Origin: Paenibacillus sp. FSL K6-1330
Lineage (GTDB): Bacteria > Bacillota > Bacilli > Paenibacillales > Paenibacillaceae
Direction: 5' to 3'
DNA length: 64,000 bases
Assembly: GCF_037976825.1 (NCBI RefSeq)
Contig: NZ_CP150269.1
Span: forward strand, 2,803,501 to 2,867,500
A program made the translations under genes and the position numbers. This document shows, one piece after another, positions 48,576-56,969 of this stretch (positions are counted from its first letter, which is position 1; the number at the start of each line of letters is the position of its first letter). The notes beneath the pieces were generated by a model. The model was not told the DNA's origin. It saw only the letters and a program-made list of their open reading frames with translations, and made no database searches.

Positions 48576-50354
48576 ATGAATGTTCTCAGGCAACTGCAGG
48601 GCTTCTTTTGGGAGAAACGAAGTTATCTTTTTCTTTCCATGCTGTGTCTGGCGATTGCAACCGCTTTAGGACTTGTCTATCCGCAGCTGTTGAAGGTGCT
48701 GATTGACGATGCAATCAAGCTGGAGAATTACGGCATGGTACCGCAGCTGGCGCTCACTGTGCTGGGTGTGGTCATCCTTAAAGCTTTCATGCAGTTTTTG
48801 CACGGATTTTTTGGGGGGAGGCTGGGTAACTACCTGGCTTACGCGTTGCGAAACGCCTGCTATGAAAAATTGCAATTTTTATCGTTCCGTTACTATGACA
48901 CGGCTCGGACCGGGGATTTGATGTCACGGCTGACAGGCGATTTGGAAGCCATCCGAATGTTTATCGGCTTCGGTTTCGCTCAGCTGCTCAATCTGGTATT
49001 GATGGTGACTTTCGGTTCCATCATGATGTTTACCATCAGCTGGCAATTGACGCTGGTAACTTTGGTAGCGATGCCATTTTTGGTTGTGGCAGCTCTAAAA
49101 TTCGAATCCAAGATCCATCCGGCTTTCCAGGAAATGCGTCTGGCACTAAGCTCGCTGACGACTGCGGTTCAGGAGAATATTACGGGTGTTCGTACCGTTA
49201 AGTCTTTTGCTCGCGAGCCGCACGAAGTGGAGAAATTCTCTGAACGGAATGAGCGTTACAAAACCAACCAGATTTTTGCCTCTTCACTATGGGCACGGTA
49301 CTTCCCGATGATGGAGCTCTTTGCGAATATCAGTGTCGTCATTTTGCTTGCCATCGGCGGAGGGATGGTTATCCAAGGCTCCATGACGGTAGGGGAACTA
49401 GCAGCTTTCTTTACTTTGATCTGGTACATAATCGGCCCGCTTTGGGGGATTGGATTTCACATTAATAACTACACGCAGTCCAAGGCATCGGGTGAACGGG
49501 TGCTGGAGCTGCTGAATCAGCCGATTGATGTTGAAGACCGTGAGCGTGCGGTAGATTTGGTGCCAAACGAGGTGAAGGGCCATGTCGTATTTGATAATGT
49601 CACCTTTGCTTACGGTAACAAGATGGCAGCAGTCAAAGATATTAATCTGGATGCTCGTCCCGGCTCGGTGATCGGTTTGCTTGGGGGAACGGGGTCCGGT
49701 AAATCGACCATTATTCAACTCTTGATGCATGCCTATAATGTGAATCAGGGCAGCATCAAACTAGACGGCATGAACATTAATGATATTAAGATCCGGAGTC
49801 TGCGCAGTCAGATTGCCACGGTCTTCCAGGAGACCTTCTTGTTCTCGTCCAGTATCCGCAACAATATTTCTTACGGCATGAAGGACGTTAGCATGGAAGA
49901 GATCATCCGTGTTGCCAAGCTGGCCAAAGCCCATGAGTTTATTATGGAAATGAAGGATGGTTACGATACCATTGTCGGTGAACGGGGGATGGGACTCTCT
50001 GGCGGACAGAAGCAGCGGATTGCGATTGCGCGTGCCCTTCTGAAAGATCCGAAAATCCTGATCCTGGATGATGCCACCAGTGCAGTGGATATGGAAACCG
50101 AGCATGAAATTCAGTCCGGCTTCCAGGAAGTCATGAACGGCAGAACGACTTTTATTATCGCTCACCGGATCTCTTCCTTGCGTCATGCGGATGAAATTCT
50201 CGTTCTGGATGAAGGGAAAGTCGTGCAGCGCGGCAAGCATAACGATTTGATTGCGGTGCCGGGGCCTTACCAGGATGTATACAAAATACAATATGCGGAC
50301 CTTATTGCGAAGCAAGCTCAAGCAGGAGGTACGCAAGGGCAGGTGCAAGCATGA
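48576..50354 (+). CDS. ABC exporter half-transporter, subunit with degenerate Walker B
   Basis: A 592-residue fused permease/ATPase. Residues 1-320 hold six transmembrane helices and coupling helices (RTGDLMSRLTGDLEAIRMFI; GVRTVKSFAREPHEVEKFSE). The nucleotide-binding domain has GLLGGTGSGKSTIIQLLMHA (Walker A, about 370), the ABC signature LSGGQKQRIAIARAL, and Walker B ILILDDATSAVD, where Asp replaces the catalytic Glu. With the next gene, which has the intact Glu but an altered signature, it forms a heterodimeric exporter with one consensus and one degenerate ATP site, as in TM287/288 and BmrCD. Substrates may be lipids or drugs. RBS AAAGGAGG. It overlaps the next gene by four bases. Confidence 0.93.
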   Translation: MNVLRQLQGFFWEKRSYLFLSMLCLAIATALGLVYPQLLKVLIDDAIKLENYGMVPQLALTVLGVVILKAFMQFLHGFFGGRLGNYLAYALRNACYEKLQFLSFRYYDTARTGDLMSRLTGDLEAIRMFIGFGFAQLLNLVLMVTFGSIMMFTISWQLTLVTLVAMPFLVVAALKFESKIHPAFQEMRLALSSLTTAVQENITGVRTVKSFAREPHEVEKFSERNERYKTNQIFASSLWARYFPMMELFANISVVILLAIGGGMVIQGSMTVGELAAFFTLIWYIIGPLWGIGFHINNYTQSKASGERVLELLNQPIDVEDRERAVDLVPNEVKGHVVFDNVTFAYGNKMAAVKDINLDARPGSVIGLLGGTGSGKSTIIQLLMHAYNVNQGSIKLDGMNINDIKIRSLRSQIATVFQETFLFSSSIRNNISYGMKDVSMEEIIRVAKLAKAHEFIMEMKDGYDTIVGERGMGLSGGQKQRIAIARALLKDPKILILDDATSAVDMETEHEIQSGFQEVMNGRTTFIIAHRISSLRHADEILVLDEGKVVQRGKHNDLIAVPGPYQDVYKIQYADLIAKQAQAGGTQGQVQA

Positions 50355-52216
50355 ACGCCAATGTAAATACTGAACCGCATCAGAAGCAAAAGATTCCGAG
50401 GCCGCGGAAGCCCTCGGAAGAAACCAATGAACGTTTTGTATACAAGGACGACGATGCAATTGAGAAACCGTTTAACTGGATGCAGCTGACACGTCTGATC
50501 TCGTATATGAAACCATACGCGAAACAGATTCTCCCTTTGATCGGGCTTATGATGGTCATCGGTACCATTACGAAGCTGGCCATTCCGTTCTTGACCAGTT
50601 TGGCCATTGACCGGGCTATCGAACCGAAGAGTGGGAATCCAAGTCTGACCTTGTTGTATCAGATTACAATCGCGGTTCTGGCGATGTATATCATTCAATG
50701 GGTTGCCGGGATATTCCGTATCAAGTTTACGAATATCATCGGTCAGCGGGTCATTTATGACCTGCGAGCGGATCTGTTCCAGCACATTCAGCGCCTTTCC
50801 TTTAATTTCTTCGACAAGCGTCCGGCTGGATCTGTGCTGGTCCGGGTTACGAATGATGTTAACTCCCTGCAGGATTTGTTTACTAACGGGGTTGTCAACC
50901 TGATCATCGACTGCGTGCAGTTAGTAGGTATTGTGGTCATTCTTCTATTAATAAACTGGAAGCTCGGTCTTGCTGTTATTGTCACGGTACCGATTATGTT
51001 CTTCATCTCGACCAAACTCCGTGTACGCATCCGGCGTGCATGGCAGGATGTACGGATTCGGAACTCGCGGATTAACTCCCACTTGAATGAATCGATTCAG
51101 GGGATCCGCGTGACCCAAGCTTACACCCAAGAAGAAGAGAATATGAAGTTCTTTGACAACATGAATTTGGACAGCAAAAAGTCCTGGGATAAGGCGTCTG
51201 CCATGAACCAAGGGTTTGGGCCTCTTATCGAAATTACCGGTGGTTTTGGTTCACTGATCTTGTTCTGGCTTGGTGCCGTGTTAATCCAACAAGGCGAGCT
51301 TACCATCGGTCTGTTAATTGCCTTTACCCAATATGTAGGGAACTTCTGGGAGCCGATCAATCGGCTTGGCCAAATGTATAACCAATTGCTTGTCGCCATG
51401 GCTTCCTCTGAACGTATTTTTGAATTTATTGACGAGAAGCCGAGCATTGATGATCAGCCTGGGGCGAAGAAATTGCCGACGATTAAAGGGGACATCAAGC
51501 TGGAGAATGTGGTGTTTGAATATGAAAAAGGACGCCAGGCTCTCAAAGGCATCAATCTGGACGTGAAGGCAGGTCAGTCAATTGCGCTGGTCGGTCATAC
51601 CGGATCAGGCAAGAGCACCATCATTAATCTGCTCAGCCGATTCTATGATATTACCGAAGGTAAATTAACCATCGACGGATACGATATCCAATCGGTAACG
51701 GTTGAAAGTCTTCGAAATCAGATTGGCATCGTGCTGCAGGATACCTTCATATTCTCGGGCACGATTCGGGATAATATCCGGTTTGGCCGTCTGGATGCGA
51801 CTAATGAGGAGATTGAGGATGTAGCCAAGGCGGTCGGCGCACATGAATTTATTGTCCAGATGCCGGGCGGTTACGATACGGAGGTTGAGGAACGCGGGAA
51901 TATGCTGTCCATGGGCCAGCGGCAGCTGTTGTCCTTTGCCAGAGCGCTCCTTGCCGATCCGCGGATTCTGATTCTGGATGAAGCAACAGCGAGTATCGAT
52001 ACCGAGACGGAGTTGAAAATTCAGGAAGCTCTTAAAGTGCTGCTTAAGGGCCGAACCTCCTTCATCGTAGCCCATCGTTTGTCAACGATCCGCCATGCCG
52101 ATCATATCGTCGTGTTGGATCATGGCAAGATTATCGAAGAAGGAAATCACAGCCAGCTTATGCAGAAGCAGGGTACGTACCATGGGCTGATTGAAGCACA
52201 ATACCGATTTTTGTAA
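50351..52216 (+). CDS. ABC exporter half-transporter, subunit with catalytic Glu and LSMGQ signature
   Basis: A 621-residue permease/ATPase partner of the preceding gene (ATGA overlap). A 45-residue charged N-terminal extension precedes six transmembrane helices (ILPLIGLMMVIGTITKLAIP; GIVVILLLINWKLGLAVIVT and others). The nucleotide-binding domain has ALVGHTGSGKSTIINLLSRF (Walker A, about 417), the signature LSMGQRQLLSFARALL in place of LSGGQ, and Walker B ILILDEATASIDTETE with the catalytic Glu. The pair of changes is complementary to subunit 1, so the working site combines this Walker B with the LSGGQ of subunit 1. No terminator or further gene of the operon is evident downstream. Confidence 0.93.
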   Translation: MNANVNTEPHQKQKIPRPRKPSEETNERFVYKDDDAIEKPFNWMQLTRLISYMKPYAKQILPLIGLMMVIGTITKLAIPFLTSLAIDRAIEPKSGNPSLTLLYQITIAVLAMYIIQWVAGIFRIKFTNIIGQRVIYDLRADLFQHIQRLSFNFFDKRPAGSVLVRVTNDVNSLQDLFTNGVVNLIIDCVQLVGIVVILLLINWKLGLAVIVTVPIMFFISTKLRVRIRRAWQDVRIRNSRINSHLNESIQGIRVTQAYTQEEENMKFFDNMNLDSKKSWDKASAMNQGFGPLIEITGGFGSLILFWLGAVLIQQGELTIGLLIAFTQYVGNFWEPINRLGQMYNQLLVAMASSERIFEFIDEKPSIDDQPGAKKLPTIKGDIKLENVVFEYEKGRQALKGINLDVKAGQSIALVGHTGSGKSTIINLLSRFYDITEGKLTIDGYDIQSVTVESLRNQIGIVLQDTFIFSGTIRDNIRFGRLDATNEEIEDVAKAVGAHEFIVQMPGGYDTEVEERGNMLSMGQRQLLSFARALLADPRILILDEATASIDTETELKIQEALKVLLKGRTSFIVAHRLSTIRHADHIVVLDHGKIIEEGNHSQLMQKQGTYHGLIEAQYRFL

Positions 52217-52357
52217 AAACGGCTTAACAAAGGTTTAACAAAACCGACACAAATGTAAAAAAAATGTCGCTTGATACTTGCAATCTTCTTCATAAACTTA
52301 CAAAATAGAAGTAGAGTTTACTCAGAATTCATAGAAGAAGGGAAGCATGAGGGTATA

Positions 52358-52819
52358 ATGAGCATCGAAAGCGTATTATCTGCGCCTGCACTGCTGATTC
52401 GAAACTTTGAGAAGAATGATTTGGAAGCTGTCACATCCTTGATGCGCGAACTGAATTATCCGACCACGCTGAATGTCATGCGGGAACGGATGGAAGCCAT
52501 GAACGACAATCCATTATACGGCAATCTGATTGCTGAGGTTGATGGTGTTGTTGTAGGTATGATCATGCTTCGTCAAGTCAAATCCTTCACTATGACCGAA
52601 CCGGTCACTCAAATTACTTCGGTTATTGTAACCTCAAGCTGCCGCGGCCAAGGGATTGGCAAAAGATTGATTCGCGGTGCAGAGACATGGGGAAGACAGC
52701 ATGGTAGCCACCTCTTGTTTCTCACAAGCGGCAACCGGGAAGAACTTGCTCCCGCACATGCATTTTATGAGCATATTGGATTTGAAAAGGCTGGATACCA
52801 GTTTAGTAAAAAGCTGTAG
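52358..52819 (+). CDS. GNAT-family N-acetyltransferase
   Basis: A 153-residue acetyl-CoA-dependent acetyltransferase. The GNAT core is evident: LLIRNFEKNDLEAVTSLMRE (alpha1), IAEVDGVVVGMIML (beta4), ITSVIVTSSCRGQGIGKRLI (motif A with R/Q-G-x-G), LLFLTSGNREELAPAHAFYE and HIGFEKAGYQFSKKL (motif B). The substrate is not predictable. ATG 52358 follows GAGGG; the open frame further upstream to 52271 has no good start. A terminator ends the unit at 52836-52866. Confidence 0.87.
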   Translation: MSIESVLSAPALLIRNFEKNDLEAVTSLMRELNYPTTLNVMRERMEAMNDNPLYGNLIAEVDGVVVGMIMLRQVKSFTMTEPVTQITSVIVTSSCRGQGIGKRLIRGAETWGRQHGSHLLFLTSGNREELAPAHAFYEHIGFEKAGYQFSKKL

Positions 52820-52835
52820 TCTTGGTCTTTTCATT

Positions 52836-52866
52836 AACCCATCCCATTTTTTGGGGTGGGTTTTTT
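52836..52866 (+). terminator. Intrinsic terminator after the acetyltransferase gene
   Basis: AACCCATCCC (52836-52845) pairs with GGGGTGGGTT (52853-52862) with one G-U, then T. Confidence 0.88.
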
Positions 52867-53094
52867 CTTGTTTGGCCTGAAACCCGATTGGGGCTCTTTT
52901 ATATAAGATAGGTAGGAATTCAAGGACGCTTTTCCAACAATTGCAGGATGGCCGAAGATATCAAATGTGTTACAATGTGTTCGTACGAGATTACAAAAAT
53001 GTAACTATTGTTTGATCGTCCAGCACCCTAGAAATTCATCTTAGAACGGGCGGTCAAGCAAACTCACAACTATGAGCATAGGAGATGAGCATTC

Positions 53095-53868
53095 ATGAAC
53101 AACCATTGGATAAAGAAAATCGCAGGCGGCAGCATCGCTGCTGTATTGGCTGTCGGTATCATGCTGCCAACGACGGCGTCTGCTGCACCTGCCGAGAGCA
53201 ATAATTATGTAAACTGGCAACAAAAGATCCAGGAATTCCTGGAGAGCCAAGGCTTGGAATCACAGTTTAAATGTGTGGTTCAGCAGCCGCAAACCGAAAA
53301 GCCTCAGGCAGACAAACCTGTTGAGACTCCGCAAACCAGCAAGCCAGAAACGACTAAACCAGAAACGACTAAACCAGAAACCACAAAACCAGAAACGACT
53401 CAACCGGAAACCAGCAAACCGGAAACAAGTAAGCCTGAGACCAGCACTCCATCTACAACACCGTCCCAGCCTTCCGAATCTGCGGGTACAACGGAGAAAT
53501 CGGATTTTGCTTCCGAAGTTGTCACATTGGTGAACAAAGAACGTGCGAATGCAGGTCTGAAGCCGCTAACAGTCCATGCTAAGCTGACAACCGTGGCGCT
53601 GGATAAAGCGAAGGATATGAGTGATAACAATTATTTCAGCCACACTTCGCCGACGCATGGTTCTCCATTTGATATGATGAAAGCTTACGGTATTTCATAC
53701 GGCTATGCCGGTGAGAATATTGCTAAAGGACAACGTACACCACAGGAAGTCATGAACTCATGGATGAATAGCCAAGGTCATCGTGAAAATATTCTGTCTC
53801 CGAACTTTACCAAAATCGGTGTTGGATATTACAACGGATATTGGGTTCAAGAATTCATCAGTGAATAA
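53095..53868 (+). CDS. Secreted CAP (SCP/PR1)-domain protein, YkwD-like
   Basis: A 257-residue exported protein. A signal peptide (IAGGSIAAVLAVGIMLPTTA, cleavage at about ASA-AP near residue 31) leads into a short helix, then a Pro/Thr/Glu linker with seven KPETT-type pentapeptides (residues 83-117) and a Ser/Thr/Pro stretch. The C-terminal CAP domain (about 140-257) has VTLVNKERANAGLKPLTVHA, AKDMSDNNYFSHTSPTHGSP, YGYAGENIAKGQRTPQEVMN and SWMNSQGHRENILSPNFTKI with its conserved His and Glu. It matches B. subtilis YkwD-type proteins of unknown function; the linker probably spans the wall. Start ATG 53095 follows GGAGATGAG. Single-gene unit. Confidence 0.92.
   Translation: MNNHWIKKIAGGSIAAVLAVGIMLPTTASAAPAESNNYVNWQQKIQEFLESQGLESQFKCVVQQPQTEKPQADKPVETPQTSKPETTKPETTKPETTKPETTQPETSKPETSKPETSTPSTTPSQPSESAGTTEKSDFASEVVTLVNKERANAGLKPLTVHAKLTTVALDKAKDMSDNNYFSHTSPTHGSPFDMMKAYGISYGYAGENIAKGQRTPQEVMNSWMNSQGHRENILSPNFTKIGVGYYNGYWVQEFISE
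53341..53445 (+). repeat. Seven tandem 15-bp repeats encoding KPETT-type pentapeptides
   Basis: Period 15 bases; encoded units are KPETT four times, then QPETS, KPETS and KPETS. The first copies are almost identical at the DNA level (AAACCAGAAACGACT), which favours slippage and length variation between strains. Confidence 0.95.
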
Positions 53869-53888
53869 GCACTTATCTTGTTTCATCT

Positions 53889-53942
53889 AAAGGGCTGCCC
53901 CGGTCACGCATCGAAAGAATGCGTCCGGGGCAGTCTTCTTTG
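53889..53942 (+). terminator. Hairpin terminator after the CAP gene
   Basis: GGCTGCCCCGG followed by ACGCAT pairs with ATGCGT and CCGGGGCAGTC, two stacked stems; the T-run (TCTTCTTT) is imperfect. Confidence 0.75.
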
Positions 53943-54015
53943 CGTGTTTTGATTTGCAAATTTTTTATAGAAGTCTTAAGGTAATGTACATGAGGAATTT
54001 TGTAGGGGGAATGTC

Positions 54016-54867
54016 ATGAAATCATCTGCATGGATATGGCGGATCACTGCCTCCGTGTCGGTTATTGTAACGATTGTGCTTATTCTTGGTTTTGTGTATG
54101 CGTTTAAGGATATTAATGATCCGCAAGGACAGCCCTTGCTGACTGGTGGGGGATCCGAGGCGTCCGAAGAAAAGACAGCGCCGGAGAAGCCGGAGAGCGC
54201 TCCGTTACAATCGGTTTTGCCGAATGATTTAAAGGTAACTGCGATTGGAGATTCACTGGCCAAGGGAACGGGGGACAATACCGGGAGCGGTTTTGTCCGC
54301 CGAAGCGTGGATCAATTAAATGGCGATGGACGAACAGCGAGCCTGCTAGCGAATCTGGCCATAAACGGAATGACTACCGAAGGACTCCTTCCCAAGCTGG
54401 ACGACAAGGGGATACAGTATGCCTTGAAGCAAGCCAATGTCATTATGCTTTCGATTGGAGGCAATGATATCTTTCAAGGCAGCGGGCTGATGGAAGGGGC
54501 GGCGGATTCCGGTGAATTGGAGCTCGAACCTGCTAAGCTGATGGCTGCATTGCCGCAGGCATCTGAACGCCTGCAGGCGATTCTGGAGAAAATTCGCCTC
54601 ATTAATCCGGATGCGCGAATCGTTTATATCGGTCTGTATCATCCTTTTTCCGATTTGGAAGACTTGTTGATACCCGGCAATATTGTGGTCTCTGCATGGA
54701 ATCATGCGGTCATGGAGATCGTGAACCGGGATCCCAATATGACATTGGTCCCCACGTTCGATCTGTTTCAGCACAAGCTGGGCGAGTATCTGTCCTCGGA
54801 CCATTTTCATCCGAACGGGGCAGGATATCAGGCGATAGCGGATCGAATTGTAGAGGGTATGCTGTAG
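54016..54867 (+). CDS. SGNH/GDSL-family hydrolase, membrane-anchored or secreted (YpmR-like)
   Basis: A 283-residue protein with an N-terminal hydrophobic segment (ITASVSVIVTIVLILGFVYA, residues 10-29), a disordered acidic linker, and an SGNH esterase domain: VTAIGDSLAKGTGDNTGSGF (block I Ser, about residue 81), NLAINGMTTEGLLPKL (block II Gly), MLSIGGNDIFQGSG (block III Asn) and SSDHFHPNGAGYQAIADRIV (block V Asp-x-x-His). All catalytic blocks are present. Substrates of such enzymes include lipids, acetylated wall polymers and O-acetyl sugars; none can be chosen. It lies 18 bases upstream of an ABC-2 transporter gene pair with its own ribosome binding site, so co-transcription is likely. Confidence 0.88.
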   Translation: MKSSAWIWRITASVSVIVTIVLILGFVYAFKDINDPQGQPLLTGGGSEASEEKTAPEKPESAPLQSVLPNDLKVTAIGDSLAKGTGDNTGSGFVRRSVDQLNGDGRTASLLANLAINGMTTEGLLPKLDDKGIQYALKQANVIMLSIGGNDIFQGSGLMEGAADSGELELEPAKLMAALPQASERLQAILEKIRLINPDARIVYIGLYHPFSDLEDLLIPGNIVVSAWNHAVMEIVNRDPNMTLVPTFDLFQHKLGEYLSSDHFHPNGAGYQAIADRIVEGML

Positions 54868-54885
54868 GCATGATGAGGATGTCAT

Positions 54886-55872
54886 ATGGGGAGTTGGAAC
54901 TCGATGAATGAACAAGCTCAAGAAATCGTACTATCTGTCCAGCATGTAAAAAAGAAAATCGGTCGAAAATGGATTATACATGATGTGTCGTTCGACGTGC
55001 GCGCAGGCGAAATTTTCGGGTTCCTAGGGCCGAATGGGGCAGGAAAGACGACTACAATCCGCATGCTTGTGGACCTGATTAAACCGTCCTCCGGCAGGAT
55101 CGAGGTCTGCGGTTATGATGTGAACCGCCAGCAGGAGCAGGCGCTGCGTTATATTGGGTCCATCGTGGAGAATCCGGAAATGTATTCGTATATGACGGGA
55201 TGGGAAAATCTTGAGCATTTTGCACGAATGCAGCCCGGCATTGACCAGCAGCGAATACAGGAAGTTGTGGATACGGTGAGATTGGATCGAAGAATTCATG
55301 ACAAGGTGAGCACATATTCACTGGGAATGCGGCAGCGGCTCGGGATAGCCCAGGCCCTGCTCGGCAGACCGAGGCTGCTCATTCTGGACGAGCCGACGAA
55401 CGGTCTTGATCCGAAAGGGATCAAAGAGATGCGACAGTTCATACACCAATTGGCCGAAGAAGGGCTGGCTGTTTTTGTCTCCAGCCATCTACTGAGCGAA
55501 ATTCAGCTGCTATGCCATCGCGTGGCGATCATCAGCAGCGGAAGAGTGCTTGCGGTTGGCGAGGTCGAAGAGTTGATTGCCGGCAGCAGTGATCATGTTA
55601 TCTGGGATCTAAATCCTGCCGCGCAAGGGAAACGAATATTGCAAAAGCTGGATTATTGCCAAATTGTCGACCGCCCTGAGGAGGTGCTCGACGATAATTT
55701 GCTTGCAGGCATGTCTTCGGACGCTATTGTAACTCGTATGAGCGCTACATACACGTCTAGAGCTGTGGAACGGCTGGTAGCCGCGGGAGTACAGGTCCGG
55801 GAGGTTCATCGGATCAATCCTACGCTGGAGCAGCTATTCCTGCAGATGACGGAGGGTGAGAGCATTGAGTAA
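54886..55872 (+). CDS. ABC-2 type transporter, ATP-binding subunit
   Basis: About 328 residues (322 if ATG 54904 is the start; both ATGs have a ribosome binding site). The ATPase has GFLGPNGAGKTTTIRMLVDL (Walker A, about residue 46), YSLGMRQRLGIAQALLGRPR (signature LGMRQ-type, usual for this class) and LLILDEPTNGLDPKGIKEM (Walker B), then SSHLLSEIQLLCHRVAIISS. The C-terminal 100 residues are the accessory domain common in BcrA/CcmA-like subunits. The permease gene follows with an 8-base overlap. Such pairs export antibiotics, lipids or peptides, and no substrate is evident. Confidence 0.92.
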   Translation: MGSWNSMNEQAQEIVLSVQHVKKKIGRKWIIHDVSFDVRAGEIFGFLGPNGAGKTTTIRMLVDLIKPSSGRIEVCGYDVNRQQEQALRYIGSIVENPEMYSYMTGWENLEHFARMQPGIDQQRIQEVVDTVRLDRRIHDKVSTYSLGMRQRLGIAQALLGRPRLLILDEPTNGLDPKGIKEMRQFIHQLAEEGLAVFVSSHLLSEIQLLCHRVAIISSGRVLAVGEVEELIAGSSDHVIWDLNPAAQGKRILQKLDYCQIVDRPEEVLDDNLLAGMSSDAIVTRMSATYTSRAVERLVAAGVQVREVHRINPTLEQLFLQMTEGESIE

Positions 55873-56854
55873 CCTGTTGCCCCTGATCAAGAACGAGTGT
55901 ATCAAAATTATCAAACGAAAGCGGTTCTATGTTGTCCTGCTCGTTCTTCTTGTTCTGGTTCCCATGTTTACCTATGCCCAGATGAAGTCGGCTGAACGAA
56001 GCCGGGACAAGTTCAACAGTGACTGGCGGCTTGAGCTTCAGCAGCGAATCACGGATAATGAGAATTCACTTAGCAGTGAGAGGGTACCGGATGAATGGAA
56101 ACGATACAGGCAAATCTTTATTCAGCAAATGCAGTATTATTTGCAGCATGATGTGAATCCTAATCAACCAAACGGGGTTACGTTCACACGTGAATTTTTG
56201 AATAATGCGATATCTCTGTTTATCCCGCTGCTCATTATGGCCATCGCTTCGGATATCGTTTCCGGCGAACGGACGACCGGTACCATCAAGATGCTGCTGA
56301 CAAGGCCTGTGAAGCGATGGAAGGTGCTGCTGAGTAAACTGATCGCCTTGATCATGTTTACGTCTCTTATTGTCGTTTCCACCTTTGTCATAGCCTATCT
56401 GATCTCCGGTCTTGCCTTCGGATACAAGGGGTTTGACATACCGGTATTCACGGGATTCCAAATTGTTGGTTCTGATGTGGATATGTCTGGTGTTCATGCT
56501 GTTCCTCAGTGGAAGTATTTGCTGATGCAGGGCGGATTGGTGTGGTTTGTCGGCGTATGTGTCGGTATGCTGGCCTTTATGGTGTCCGTGCTGGTTCGAA
56601 GTACAGCGGCGAGCATTGTGATTATGATGGCCGCATTAATTGCCGGAAATATTCTGACGAATATGGCATCGGCGTGGAGCAGCGCGAAATATTTGTTCAT
56701 GGTAAACCTGAATTTGACCAATTATTTAGCCGGCAATTTGCCGCCAATTGAGGGGATGACTTTGAATTTTTCCCTTGTGGTATTGGCCCTCTGGGCAATT
56801 TGTGCGGTTATTGTTTCATTCAGTGTCTTTACGAGAAGGGATATCTTGAATTAA
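55865..56854 (+). CDS. ABC-2 type transporter, permease subunit
   Basis: About 329 residues. TTG 55865 is placed eight bases after GGAGGG and preferred over GTG 55856, which lies inside it. Six hydrophobic segments are visible: FYVVLLVLLVLVPMFTYAQ, ISLFIPLLIMAIASDIVSGE, LIALIMFTSLIVVSTFVIAY, LVWFVGVCVGMLAFMVSVLV, SIVIMMAALIAGNILTNMAS and LNFSLVVLALWAICAVIVSF. A large outside loop lies between the first two. The ERTTGTIKMLLTRPVKRWKV segment is typical of the ABC-2 family. It forms a transporter with the preceding ATPase. Confidence 0.9.
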   Translation: MSNLLPLIKNECIKIIKRKRFYVVLLVLLVLVPMFTYAQMKSAERSRDKFNSDWRLELQQRITDNENSLSSERVPDEWKRYRQIFIQQMQYYLQHDVNPNQPNGVTFTREFLNNAISLFIPLLIMAIASDIVSGERTTGTIKMLLTRPVKRWKVLLSKLIALIMFTSLIVVSTFVIAYLISGLAFGYKGFDIPVFTGFQIVGSDVDMSGVHAVPQWKYLLMQGGLVWFVGVCVGMLAFMVSVLVRSTAASIVIMMAALIAGNILTNMASAWSSAKYLFMVNLNLTNYLAGNLPPIEGMTLNFSLVVLALWAICAVIVSFSVFTRRDILN

Positions 56855-56969
56855 AATGGACAAAGCATGAAACATTTGTTTGCATTTTTTAGAGAACAGC
56901 GTTCTTCTAAAATATTGAAATGTAGAAATAGAAATACACTAGATACGTGAAATTGAAGGAGGAGCATGA

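Noticed and set aside
56891..56903. AGAAC-AGC-GTTCT palindrome upstream of parE, like an SOS (LexA) box
   Set aside because: The Bacillus LexA site is CGAAC-N4-GTTCG. Here the spacer is three bases and the flanking bases differ; parE is not a usual SOS gene.
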